Below, piece after piece: positions 1 to 5,019 of a DNA stretch of 5,019 bases. The stretch's first letter is position 1. The number at the start of each line of letters is the position of its first letter. The stretch lies in the NCBI GenBank assembly GCA_947462115.1, contig CANHON010000349.1, positions 1 to 5,019 on the forward strand, given 5' to 3'. The notes below the pieces were generated by a model, which was given only the letters and a program-made list of their open reading frames with translations, did not search any database and had not been told where the DNA came from. The stretch comes from Deltaproteobacteria bacterium (lineage in GTDB: Bacteria > Myxococcota_A > UBA796 > UBA2385). Made by a program: the position numbers and the translations under genes.

Positions 1-211
1 CGATGCTCTCGACCACGCCGCCGAAAAACCGGCCGGGATGACCAAAAGCATCGTAGACCCACAGCTTCACCGGGAGCTCGGACAGCGGCTCCGCGAGGCA
101 CAGCTCCCCATGCCCGAGCACGGACCGAAAAGTCCAGAGCAACAGCAGGACCAGCACTCCGGCCGTGGCCCCGGGGGTCGATGACCGCGCGCGCAGCGCG
201 TCCCAGCTCAT
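1..211 (-). CDS. N-terminus of a membrane protein, possibly polytopic GT-C/YfhO-like (partial)
   Basis: Only the first 70 codons are inside the window; the gene continues past the left edge. It starts with ATG at 211-209, which shares bases with the TGA stop (210-208) of the preceding gene, so translation is probably coupled. No Shine-Dalgarno sequence lies upstream, which fits coupling. Residues 14-33 form a hydrophobic helix containing GVLVLLLLW, followed by a loop with the acidic/aromatic stretch AEPLSELPVKLWVYD (about residues 40-54). A first membrane helix followed by a loop of the kind 'D/E-P-x-S-x-L-P-x-x-LW' resembles the start of multi-spanning GT-C-type glycosyltransferases and YfhO-like membrane proteins, which act on lipid-linked sugars at the envelope. 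That assignment is from memory of family appearance and cannot be tested on this fragment. It is the fifth and last visible gene of the minus-strand operon. Confidence 0.7.
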   Translation of the reverse strand, partial: MSWDALRARSSTPGATAGVLVLLLLWTFRSVLGHGELCLAEPLSELPVKLWVYDAFGHPGRFFGGVVESI

Positions 212-705
212 GGGGCGGCTGCGCCAGCGGAGACCGACGGCGAAACCGGCGGCGAGACCAACGGGGCGCCCGACGCGGCGACCGACGGCGAGACCAGCAG
301 CGTGGCGGGCTGCGTGGCGGGGAGGGCGGCGGCGAGGGCGTCCCAGTCTCGGCGCTCTCCGACCGCCGCGCTCAAGGCGCCTCGGGCGAGCAGTCCGGCC
401 GACACCCGCTCCGGCCCCAGCACCGCGGCGAGCTCGGTGGCCAGCCCCTCCACGCGAAGCCGATGGATGCGGGCCGCTTCCCGCAGGGCCGGGGCCTCGG
501 GGCTGGGCGGCCGGGCGGTCGGGCGGGCGGGCGGCGCCGGGGGGCCGAGGCTCAGATCGCCGAGGGCTGCCACCCGGGTGAGCGGGGGCGCCAAGGGCAG
601 CAGGAGGCGCGCGGGCGGAGGCGCGGTGGCGCGGAGGCTCAGCCCCAGCAGGGCAGCGGAGAGCCCGAGCCGAACCGAGGCGAAAATGACGTCGCTGGCA
701 GTCAC
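208..705 (-). CDS. Small single-pass protein with Pro-rich linker, function unknown
   Basis: A 165-residue protein of unrecognised family. It starts with GTG at 705-703, overlapping the TGA of the upstream gene as GTGA; an AGGGG sequence five bases before the GTG supports this start. Residues 6-24 form a single hydrophobic segment that could be a membrane anchor or an uncleaved signal; no lipobox cysteine is present. Residues 53-70 are a Pro/Ala/Arg linker, encoded over a run of C-tracts. Residues 72-130 are helical and Ala/Leu/Arg-rich, including ERRDWDALAAALP. The last 30 residues are a low-complexity Val/Ser/Pro/Ala tail (repeated VSP units). Topology is probably N-in with the bulk outside the cytoplasm. 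Codon use matches the neighbours, and continuous overlap on both sides argues that it is a real gene. It has no convincing alignment with the two preceding anchored proteins, although its overall plan is the same. Confidence 0.78.
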   Translation of the reverse strand: MTASDVIFASVRLGLSAALLGLSLRATAPPPARLLLPLAPPLTRVAALGDLSLGPPAPPARPTARPPSPEAPALREAARIHRLRVEGLATELAAVLGPERVSAGLLARGALSAAVGERRDWDALAAALPATQPATLLVSPSVAASGAPLVSPPVSPSVSAGAAAP

Positions 706-1223
706 TTCAGCCCCTGTTTCAGCGCGTCGTAGTAGACCGCCTCGGTGCCCTCGACGCTGACCTGGTCGCGCTCCGCTTGGATCACCGCGCGCTGGGCGGG
801 GCTCAGCTCGGCGGCGAGCTCGACGGTCGCCGCGCCCAGCCGGCCCTCCGCCGCGGCGAGGCGGCGCTCGACCTCGAGCAAGGCGGCGCGCTCGGCGTCG
901 GCCCGCTCCACCAAGGGCAGCAGCGCCGCGCGCTCTTCGGGGCTCAGGGGCGCGGTGCCGGGGGGCAGGGCCTCCGGCTGGCGCACCAGGGCCCAGCTCA
1001 GCCGGATGAGGTCTTCGATGGTGATGGGCTCGCCCATGAGCTCACCCCGGCTCTGCAAGCGGGCCACGTCGGCGCCCGGCGCCATCAGGCCGTCGAGCGG
1101 CTCGTTGGGCAGCAGCATCGGCACGAGCAGCACCCCACCCCGCTGCTCGCCTCGCACCAACAACACGGCCAGGGCGGCGATCAGGCAGAGCAGGGCCGCG
1201 ATGTCGAGCCAGCGCGCCTTCAT
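702..1223 (-). CDS. Membrane-anchored helical protein with two LSPxxRA motifs
   Basis: A 173-residue protein using ATG at 1223-1221, which overlaps the upstream TGA as ATGA. A GTG at 1244 would add seven residues but would enlarge the overlap to 25 bases, so ATG is preferred. Residues 6-24 are a hydrophobic helix flanked by Lys/Arg on both sides; the bulk is probably periplasmic. Residues 65-160 are mostly helical, with a likely coiled-coil (93-135) rich in Glu, Arg, Ala and Leu. Two similar motifs, LSPEERA (93-99) and LSPAQRA (140-146), sit 47 residues apart. This recalls the paired LTxxQ motifs of periplasmic Spy/CpxP-type proteins, but similarity is too short to assign the family. Residues 67-119 align with residues 65-117 of the protein encoded just upstream (numbered from its GTG), suggesting duplication. 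Function is unknown; context indicates a part of an envelope complex co-expressed with a radical SAM enzyme. Confidence 0.8.
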   Translation of the reverse strand: MKARWLDIAALLCLIAALAVLLVRGEQRGGVLLVPMLLPNEPLDGLMAPGADVARLQSRGELMGEPITIEDLIRLSWALVRQPEALPPGTAPLSPEERAALLPLVERADAERAALLEVERRLAAAEGRLGAATVELAAELSPAQRAVIQAERDQVSVEGTEAVYYDALKQGLK

Positions 1224-1627
1224 CGGAGCCCCCAGACCGCCCACAACAAGGCCTGGCCGGAGGCACCCAGCGCCTGTCGGGCCCGCCGCTGCTCGTCGCG
1301 CAGGGCGTCTACCTCTGCGCGTGCGGCCCGAGCAGCCTGCACCTTCGGCCCCAAAACGGCCCGCTGCGCGTCGCTGAGCGCGACGGAGGGCGCGGCGCTC
1401 TCGGCCAAGCGCCGAAGGCCGCGGGCCACGTCATCGGGGGTCATCTCGGCTTGAAAGGCCGGCTCCAGGCGGGGGTCGAAGCGGGGCGGGCTGCGCTGAG
1501 GCTCTGCCCCCATCAGCAGGGGGGCTTGACGGGCGGACGGCCCGAGCGCCGCCTGGGCGAGGGCGGCGGCCAGCAGCCCGACCGTGAACAATAGGGCGGA
1601 GGCTTGGGGTGGAGCGGGCGGGGACAT
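1220..1627 (-). CDS. Small membrane-anchored helical protein, diverged copy of the next gene
   Basis: A 135-residue protein from ATG 1627-1625; an in-frame GTG at 1636-1634 would give 138 residues. The ATG has GTGA five bases ahead of it, while the GTG has no recognisable ribosome site, so ATG is slightly preferred. The gene begins 15 bases after the radical SAM stop, so it is surely in the same transcript. Numbering from the GTG, residues 13-31 form one hydrophobic segment (anchor or signal), residues 35-60 are a Pro-rich spacer, and residues 65-122 are charged and helical. Within this, MTPDDV (65-70) and LSDAQRAVL (87-95) match ITIEDL and LSPEERAAL of the following gene in order and near-equal spacing. 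The C-terminus is a short hydrophobic, Trp-containing end (GQALLWAVWGLR), possibly membrane- or partner-facing. The family is not recognised. Its stop overlaps the next start as ATGA. Confidence 0.78.
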   Translation of the reverse strand: MSPPAPPQASALLFTVGLLAAALAQAALGPSARQAPLLMGAEPQRSPPRFDPRLEPAFQAEMTPDDVARGLRRLAESAAPSVALSDAQRAVLGPKVQAARAARAEVDALRDEQRRARQALGASGQALLWAVWGLR

Positions 1628-1642
1628 CGAGCTCACGGGGGT

Positions 1643-2905
1643 TCAGCGCTGGGCGAGCGCCGTGTCTGCGAGGCGCACCGGCTGGAAGCCGCCCGCGCCC
1701 CAGATGTCGAGATAGCCCTTCCAGACGCCCTCGCACACCCCGAAAAGCTCGCATGCACCGCATGCCTCGGGGTGGCCCTTCAGATCGAACCTTTTGCGAT
1801 CTTGCCAGTTGAACCGCGCCCGCTGCTCCCCCTCGTCGAAGAAGACCGCGCTGCTTTTGACGTGCTGGACCCACGACCCGTCGACGAAGGTCTTGCCCGG
1901 GGCCACCCGGTCGCCGCCGTCGCTGCGCACCGAACAGGCGGTGGACAGGTCGCGGTACTCGCCCATGGTGCGGCTGAGCAGCTCGGGGTCGCGGCGGAGG
2001 GGCGCCGGCAGCACGCACATCGGGAAGCCGCCGAAGGTGAACACCTTCTTGAAGTGGCGCTCCGCGAGCACGATGGCCTTGATCAGGTTGGGGACCACCT
2101 CAGCGTACCGGGGGGTCAGCGAGGCGTCGCCCTCGGCATAGCCCTCGGGGCGGATGTAGTTGGCCCGCAGGTCGTCCACGCCGATGGTCTCGTAGAAAAA
2201 CTTGAGCATCTGCGGCAGGTGGGCGTGGTTCCAGCCGTTGAGCACGATGTTGACGCTGAGGCCGTCCGGCAAGACGGTTGGATCTGCGCGACGGCGCGCG
2301 ACGAGGTAGCGGAGGGCCTCGCACTTCTTGTGGAAGTTGCCCGGCACCCGGGTGAGCTTGTCCTCCAGCTCAGCCGTGTGGCCGTGCATGGACACCGTGA
2401 CCCGGGTGAGCCCCGCGTCGAGCAGCCGGTCGGTGAAGTGGGTCAGCCGCAGCTTGGTGGCGTTGGTGGCGATGGCCACGCGGCTGAACCCGATGGCCCG
2501 CGCGTGCGCCACGGCCTCGCCGATCTGGGGGTAGGTCGTGGGCTCGCCGCCCAAAAAGCCGACGCTGCGGTAGCCCTCGGCGGCCCAGCGGTCGAGCTCT
2601 GCCCGCATCTGGGGCCAGGGCATGTAGGCGCGGTCCTCGGCCTTGGGCAGCCCGTCGATGCAGAACACGCACCGGTTGTTGCAGGCCTTGCCGACGTTGA
2701 TCTCGACGTTCTTTCGCAGGTCCCGCAGCGCGCTCACGGGCTGGTTGTTGGGCCGCGCTTCGATCAGCCCCGGCACCGCCGGCTGAGCGGCCCCGGCCGA
2801 CCGCGGGAGACCGAGGGGCGGGTCGCTCGGAGCGACGGGAGGGACGGGCGCTGCGCGGACGGTGCTCATGGCGGGGAGCATACCGCAGGGGGCTGGGCTC
2901 GCCAT
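1643..2905 (-). CDS. Radical SAM protein with C-terminal auxiliary Fe-S motif (SPASM/twitch-like)
   Basis: A 420-residue cytoplasmic enzyme predicted to cleave S-adenosylmethionine reductively and start radical chemistry on an unknown substrate. The core shows CNNRCVFC (Cys75, 79, 82; CxxxCxxC, three ligands of the [4Fe-4S] cluster), GGEPT (119-123, SAM amino-group contact), SMHG (172-175) and PGNF (188-191). The C-terminal part has FGGFPMC (Cys297) and CGACELFGVC (Cys382, 385, 391; CxxCx5C) followed by GVxxxYxxxW. This gives four conserved cysteines that could bind one auxiliary cluster, as in twitch or shortened SPASM domains; the fourth cysteine of the full SPASM CX2CX5CX3C is absent. Cys324 is an extra, unshared cysteine. 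Residues 1-50 are a Pro/Ala-rich extension. ATG at 2905 is preceded by GGTGAAG, but ATG at 2869 is an alternative start that leaves the domain intact. It is first gene of the operon and paralogous to the enzyme at 3988-4986. SPASM relatives often modify peptides, but no precursor peptide is evident. Confidence 0.93.
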   Translation of the reverse strand: MASPAPCGMLPAMSTVRAAPVPPVAPSDPPLGLPRSAGAAQPAVPGLIEARPNNQPVSALRDLRKNVEINVGKACNNRCVFCIDGLPKAEDRAYMPWPQMRAELDRWAAEGYRSVGFLGGEPTTYPQIGEAVAHARAIGFSRVAIATNATKLRLTHFTDRLLDAGLTRVTVSMHGHTAELEDKLTRVPGNFHKKCEALRYLVARRRADPTVLPDGLSVNIVLNGWNHAHLPQMLKFFYETIGVDDLRANYIRPEGYAEGDASLTPRYAEVVPNLIKAIVLAERHFKKVFTFGGFPMCVLPAPLRRDPELLSRTMGEYRDLSTACSVRSDGGDRVAPGKTFVDGSWVQHVKSSAVFFDEGEQRARFNWQDRKRFDLKGHPEACGACELFGVCEGVWKGYLDIWGAGGFQPVRLADTALAQR

Positions 2906-2919
2906 CCTGGCGCTTCACC

Positions 2920-2938
2920 GGCCCGGAGCGACCGGGCC
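2920..2938. repeat. Perfect 7-bp inverted repeat with 5-base loop, possible operator
   Basis: GGCCCGG, AGCGA, CCGGGCC form a perfect 7-bp stem with a 5-base spacer. It lies 15 bases upstream of the ATG at 2905, in what would be the 5' untranslated leader of the radical SAM operon. It has no following T-tract, so it is not a normal intrinsic terminator. It could be a protein-binding site or an RNA hairpin that limits access to the ribosome site (GGTGAAG, just downstream on the minus strand). In DNA this GC-rich, short palindromes also arise by chance. Confidence 0.35.
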
Positions 2939-2968
2939 ACCTCGCCTCCGCGGTCCCGATGACAAAGC

Positions 2969-2998
2969 TTGACGCCCCCCTGCCCCCTTGGACACAAT
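2969..2998 (+). promoter_or_regulatory. Likely sigma-70-type promoter for the PilZ gene
   Basis: TTGACG at 2969-2974 matches the -35 consensus at five of six bases. CACAAT at 2993-2998, 18 bases further on, matches the -10 consensus at four of six. The pair stands out because it is in the most AT-rich part of the intergenic region. Transcription would start near 3005 and give a leader of roughly 57 bases before the ATG at 3062. The same TTG could be read as a start codon of a longer frame; the promoter reading makes that unlikely. Confidence 0.45.
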
Positions 2999-3052
2999 AA
3001 GCGCGCTCCCAGCGTCGATCCCCGTGGATGGCGCCCCACGCTCAAGCCCACC

Positions 3053-3056
3053 GAGG
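3053..3056 (+). promoter_or_regulatory. Ribosome binding site fixing the PilZ gene start
   Basis: GAGG ends five bases before the ATG at 3062, a normal spacing. Neither the upstream TTG at 2969 nor the next in-frame ATG at 3098 has a comparable sequence, so this site decides the start. Confidence 0.5.
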
Positions 3057-3061
3057 CCGCC

Positions 3062-3991
3062 ATGCTTCGCACGCTGCATACCGACGGCCCGCACGTCATG
3101 CGGCGCCACCTGCGCTTCGCCCAGTGGCGCGGCGACGGGCTCGTGGCCTTCAACGCCGACCGCCCCGAGCACAAGACGGGCCTGCTCGACGGTCACCCCC
3201 ACAGCGACCGCTTCGCCCTGATGGCCACCCTCGCCCGCTTCTTGCCCGATGTCGGCGTCGAGGTCGATGGCGAGCGGGTGCGGGGGCACCTCGGTCGGCC
3301 AGACCCGGAGAACGGCCGCACGCCCTTCCACGGCGCTGCACCCCTGGTGCCGCCCACGCGGCCGCACGCCTACCTGCGCTGGGAGGTGGCCGGGCAGGCC
3401 TACCTCGCGGAGTGCGCCATCCGCACCGACCGCCACGGCGGCTGGCTGCTCGACCTGCCCCGCGCGGTGGAGGGCTCGGACCGGCGCTTGCTCCCGCGGT
3501 GGGAGCTGGGCCCCGGCTGGCGTTTTGAGCCCGCGCCCGCCGCGCCCGCCGGCCTGCGCGACCCCATGGCCGTCGTCGACCTGTCCCCCGTCGGGGCCTC
3601 CTTGCACCTGGAGTCGCGGGAGGTGCCCGACACCTTCCTCGGGCAGCACTTCGCCGGCACGCTGCTCGCCCCTGCCGGCGAGGGCCTTCGCCTCCGGCTG
3701 GACGTGCGGCGCGCTGTTTTGCACCCATCCGCCACCGGGATCTTGCTCGGCGTGGCCTTCCTCGGCGTCGGCTTTGAGCAGACCGCGCGCATCGTCGATT
3801 GGCTGCCCATGCACCTGCCGGAGCCCCACGACGCCGGCCCGGCCGGTCATTCCCACGGCGGCCATGCCCACGGCCACCACCCGGAGGGGGACGGCCATCC
3901 CGGCCAGGCCGCGCCGACCATCCTGCTCGACGGGCTCGACGGGCTCGACGGGCTCGACGGGCACCCTGGGAGCGCGAGCGGTCGTCGCTAA
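3062..3991 (+). CDS. YcgR-like PilZ-domain protein with His-rich C-terminal tail
   Basis: A 309-residue predicted cyclic-di-GMP receptor. The PilZ signature is visible in the right order: RLLPR (residues 142-146, the RxxxR that contacts the nucleotide phosphates/guanine) and DLSPVG (173-178, the (D/N)xSxxG motif), followed by a beta-rich stretch ending near RIVDWLP. The preceding 130 residues, with beta-type segments such as AYLRWEVAGQAYLAECAI, resemble the N-terminal domain that precedes PilZ in YcgR-type proteins. After the PilZ fold comes an unusual tail of about 60 residues: a His-rich stretch (seven His within residues 263-279, such as HSHGGHAHGHH) and four LDG repeats (289-300). The tail may bind transition metals, but this is inference. 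No membrane segment or enzymatic domain is seen. The start at 3062 is chosen for its ribosome site. The stop TAA overlaps the stop of the convergent radical SAM gene. Its position between two radical SAM genes suggests c-di-GMP control of the system, though genome neighbourhood alone does not prove it. Confidence 0.82.
   Translation: MLRTLHTDGPHVMRRHLRFAQWRGDGLVAFNADRPEHKTGLLDGHPHSDRFALMATLARFLPDVGVEVDGERVRGHLGRPDPENGRTPFHGAAPLVPPTRPHAYLRWEVAGQAYLAECAIRTDRHGGWLLDLPRAVEGSDRRLLPRWELGPGWRFEPAPAAPAGLRDPMAVVDLSPVGASLHLESREVPDTFLGQHFAGTLLAPAGEGLRLRLDVRRAVLHPSATGILLGVAFLGVGFEQTARIVDWLPMHLPEPHDAGPAGHSHGGHAHGHHPEGDGHPGQAAPTILLDGLDGLDGLDGHPGSASGRR
3925..3960 (+). repeat. Four perfect 9-bp tandem repeats encoding LDG x4
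   Basis: The unit GCTCGACGG occurs four times without mismatch, each copy adding an in-frame Leu-Asp-Gly to the PilZ protein tail. Because the unit is a multiple of three, gain or loss of copies keeps the frame. Perfect identity at the DNA level points to recent slippage expansion. Confidence 0.9.
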
Positions 3992-4986
3992 ACGCTCGGC
4001 TCCCCCATGGGCTGCAGCGCGTCGGTGGGCCACAGCTCGACATAGCGGTCGTAGACGCCCATGCAGAGGCCCTTTCGGGCGCAGCCGCCGCAGGCCGCCA
4101 CGTGCTGCCGCCGCCGATCCGGCGCCCAGGAGTAGATGCCAGCGAAGTGCACGGCGCTTTGGCTCGACTGCCACTCCACCGTGACCCGCGGGTCCCAGTG
4201 CAGGTCGTTGCTGAGCGCCGCGTGCCGGCCGAGCAAGCACATCGGCACGCCAAAGAAGCGCACTGCGGCCCCTTTGACGCGCTCAGCCACCTGCGGCAGC
4301 ACCCGCGCCAGCACCTCGAGGGGCACCGCGAGGCGCTCGTAGGCCCCGAAGGCCGCGCCCTCGGGGGTGGTGTTGCTGATCACCATGAGCTGAACGCCCA
4401 TCCCGTCGAGCATCCCAGCGGTGTCTGGCGCGCGCTCGATGTTGGGCTGACACAGCACCGTGTTCGAGAACAGCCCGAAGCCCGGCTTCAGGCGACGGGC
4501 GAGCCGCAGCGCCTCGGTCACCCGCTCGAAGCTCCCAGGCCGACCGGCCACGGCGTCGTGGGTCTCGGCGTCGGGCCCGTGGACGCTGAAGAGCGCCTCG
4601 TCGAGGAAGGGCAAGGCCGCCGCTGCGAAGTCCGGCCGGCAGAGCATGGTGCCGATGGTCCCGACGCTGGTGCGCATGCCGAGCTTCTTGGCGAGCTGCA
4701 GCACCTCGATGAAGCGCGGGTGGATGGTCGGCTCCCCGCCGGTGAGGTGCACCGCCCGCACGCCGCGCGCCGCGTGCGCCCGCAGGGTGGCGGCCACCCG
4801 ACCCCAGGTGACGGGAAAGCCCTTGTAGCGGCTCATCCGAGCGTCTTCGGAGCAGAACTGGCAGCGCTCGGGGCAGTGGTAGGTGAGGTGGAGCTCCAGG
4901 CGCTCCATCGCCTGACCCTGGGGGCCGATCCAGGGCTGAACCGCCGCATCCAGGCCCACTTCGGAGACCTGGGTGGCGCTCGCCAC
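3988..4986 (-). CDS. Second radical SAM protein of the same subfamily
   Basis: A predicted radical SAM enzyme, 332 residues from GTG at 4986-4984. The frame is open to the right edge, so the true start may lie outside; ATG at 4908 (starting MERLELHLTYHC) is another option. Motifs: CPERCQFC (Cys38, 42, 45, CxxxCxxC), GGEPT (83-87), SVHG (134-137), PGSF (150-153), FGVPMC (Cys250) and CGGCARKGLC (Cys299, 302, 308), then GVYDRYVELW and LQP. The four C-terminal cysteines match those of the enzyme at 1643-2905 with identical spacing after Cys299, so one auxiliary Fe-S cluster is likely. It lacks the long Pro-rich N-terminus and is about 30 residues shorter between the PMC and CxxCx5C elements. The overall pattern is that of SPASM/twitch-type enzymes; substrate unknown. 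The TAG stop shares bases with the TAA of the PilZ gene on the other strand. It is transcribed toward the PilZ gene, so it belongs to a separate transcript arriving from beyond the right edge. Confidence 0.92.
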   Translation of the reverse strand: MASATQVSEVGLDAAVQPWIGPQGQAMERLELHLTYHCPERCQFCSEDARMSRYKGFPVTWGRVAATLRAHAARGVRAVHLTGGEPTIHPRFIEVLQLAKKLGMRTSVGTIGTMLCRPDFAAAALPFLDEALFSVHGPDAETHDAVAGRPGSFERVTEALRLARRLKPGFGLFSNTVLCQPNIERAPDTAGMLDGMGVQLMVISNTTPEGAAFGAYERLAVPLEVLARVLPQVAERVKGAAVRFFGVPMCLLGRHAALSNDLHWDPRVTVEWQSSQSAVHFAGIYSWAPDRRRQHVAACGGCARKGLCMGVYDRYVELWPTDALQPMGEPSV

Positions 4987-5019
4987 GAAGCCTGGCTCCG
5001 CGGCGCCCGGGGGCTGGCG

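Larger units (their letters stand above)
2906..3061. other. Divergent intergenic region
   Basis: This 156-base gap is the only sizeable non-coding stretch. It separates the first gene of the minus-strand operon from the plus-strand PilZ gene, so it should contain both promoters. The PilZ-side promoter elements and an inverted repeat are listed separately. On the minus strand I found no hexamer pair good enough to report as the operon promoter. It is slightly richer in A/T around 2960-3000 than its surroundings. Confidence 0.7.

Noticed and set aside
232..295. Near-repeat GACCGACGGCGA(A/G)ACC at 232-247 and 280-295 as a possible CRISPR or iteron
   Set aside because: Only two similar copies, no regular spacer series, and they lie in the coding sequence for a VSP-rich protein tail, which explains them.
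165..760. Several overlapping Arg-rich plus-strand frames
   Set aside because: They are antisense shadows of the anchored-protein genes, with extreme Arg/Pro/Gly content caused by GC-rich complement.
1220..1636. One of the small anchored proteins as a RiPP precursor for the radical SAM enzyme
   Set aside because: They are 135-173 residues, have N-terminal membrane helices and contain no leader-cleavage site or Cys/Thr/Ser-rich core; possible as substrates, but not supported as precursor peptides.
2920..2938. Inverted repeat as an intrinsic terminator
   Set aside because: No T-tract follows on either strand, and it lies upstream of both divergent genes where no transcript is expected to end.
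1604..2962. Long plus-strand open frame of 452 codons opposite the first radical SAM gene
   Set aside because: Mirror frame of a gene with unmistakable radical SAM motifs; its His/Val/Gly-rich translation has no recognisable domain.
2969..3061. 31-residue N-terminal extension of the PilZ protein starting at TTG 2969
   Set aside because: The TTG is part of a good -35 hexamer, has no ribosome site, and ATG 3062 has GAGG at proper spacing; the added residues look unlike protein of this family.
2915..4240. Long minus-strand open frame of 441 codons opposite the PilZ gene
   Set aside because: It is a high-GC shadow frame: composition is Arg/Gly/Ala-rich with no motifs, and it overlaps two genes with clear conserved domains.

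Overview
This is a GC-rich window with strong G/C preference at third codon positions. It fits a high-GC Gram-negative bacterium, possibly of the Myxococcota or another former deltaproteobacterial lineage. That placement rests only on base composition and gene style (orphan radical SAM enzymes, a PilZ protein, large numbers of Ala/Pro-rich single-pass proteins), so it is tentative. No rRNA, tRNA, CRISPR array, transposase or phage gene was seen.

Layout. Positions 1-2905 hold a compact five-gene minus-strand operon. Reading in the direction of transcription, it contains a radical SAM enzyme with a C-terminal auxiliary iron-sulfur motif (2905-1643) and then three small proteins, each with one N-terminal membrane anchor (1627-1220, 1223-702, 705-208). 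It ends with the start of a membrane protein that runs off the left edge (211-1). The last four genes are joined by 4-base ATGA/GTGA stop-start overlaps. Positions 2906-3061 are a divergent intergenic region with a likely plus-strand promoter and a perfect 7-bp inverted repeat. Positions 3062-3991 encode, on the plus strand, a YcgR-like PilZ protein (predicted c-di-GMP receptor) with an unusual His-rich tail and four LDG repeats. Its stop codon overlaps that of a second radical SAM gene on the minus strand (3988-4986), whose reading frame stays open to the right edge.

How the parts may work together. The two radical SAM proteins share a distinctive C-terminal block with identical spacing (FGxPMC, then CGxC-x3-G-x-C-x-GV-x3-Y-x3-W-x5-QP). 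They are therefore paralogues of one subfamily, each predicted to bind the radical SAM cluster plus one auxiliary cluster. The first two anchored small proteins also look like diverged copies of each other. A reasonable but unproven reading is an envelope-associated modification or biosynthesis system: cytoplasmic radical SAM chemistry, a set of co-translated anchored periplasmic proteins and a polytopic membrane protein, with a c-di-GMP receptor encoded between the two enzymes. No substrate can be named from the sequence.
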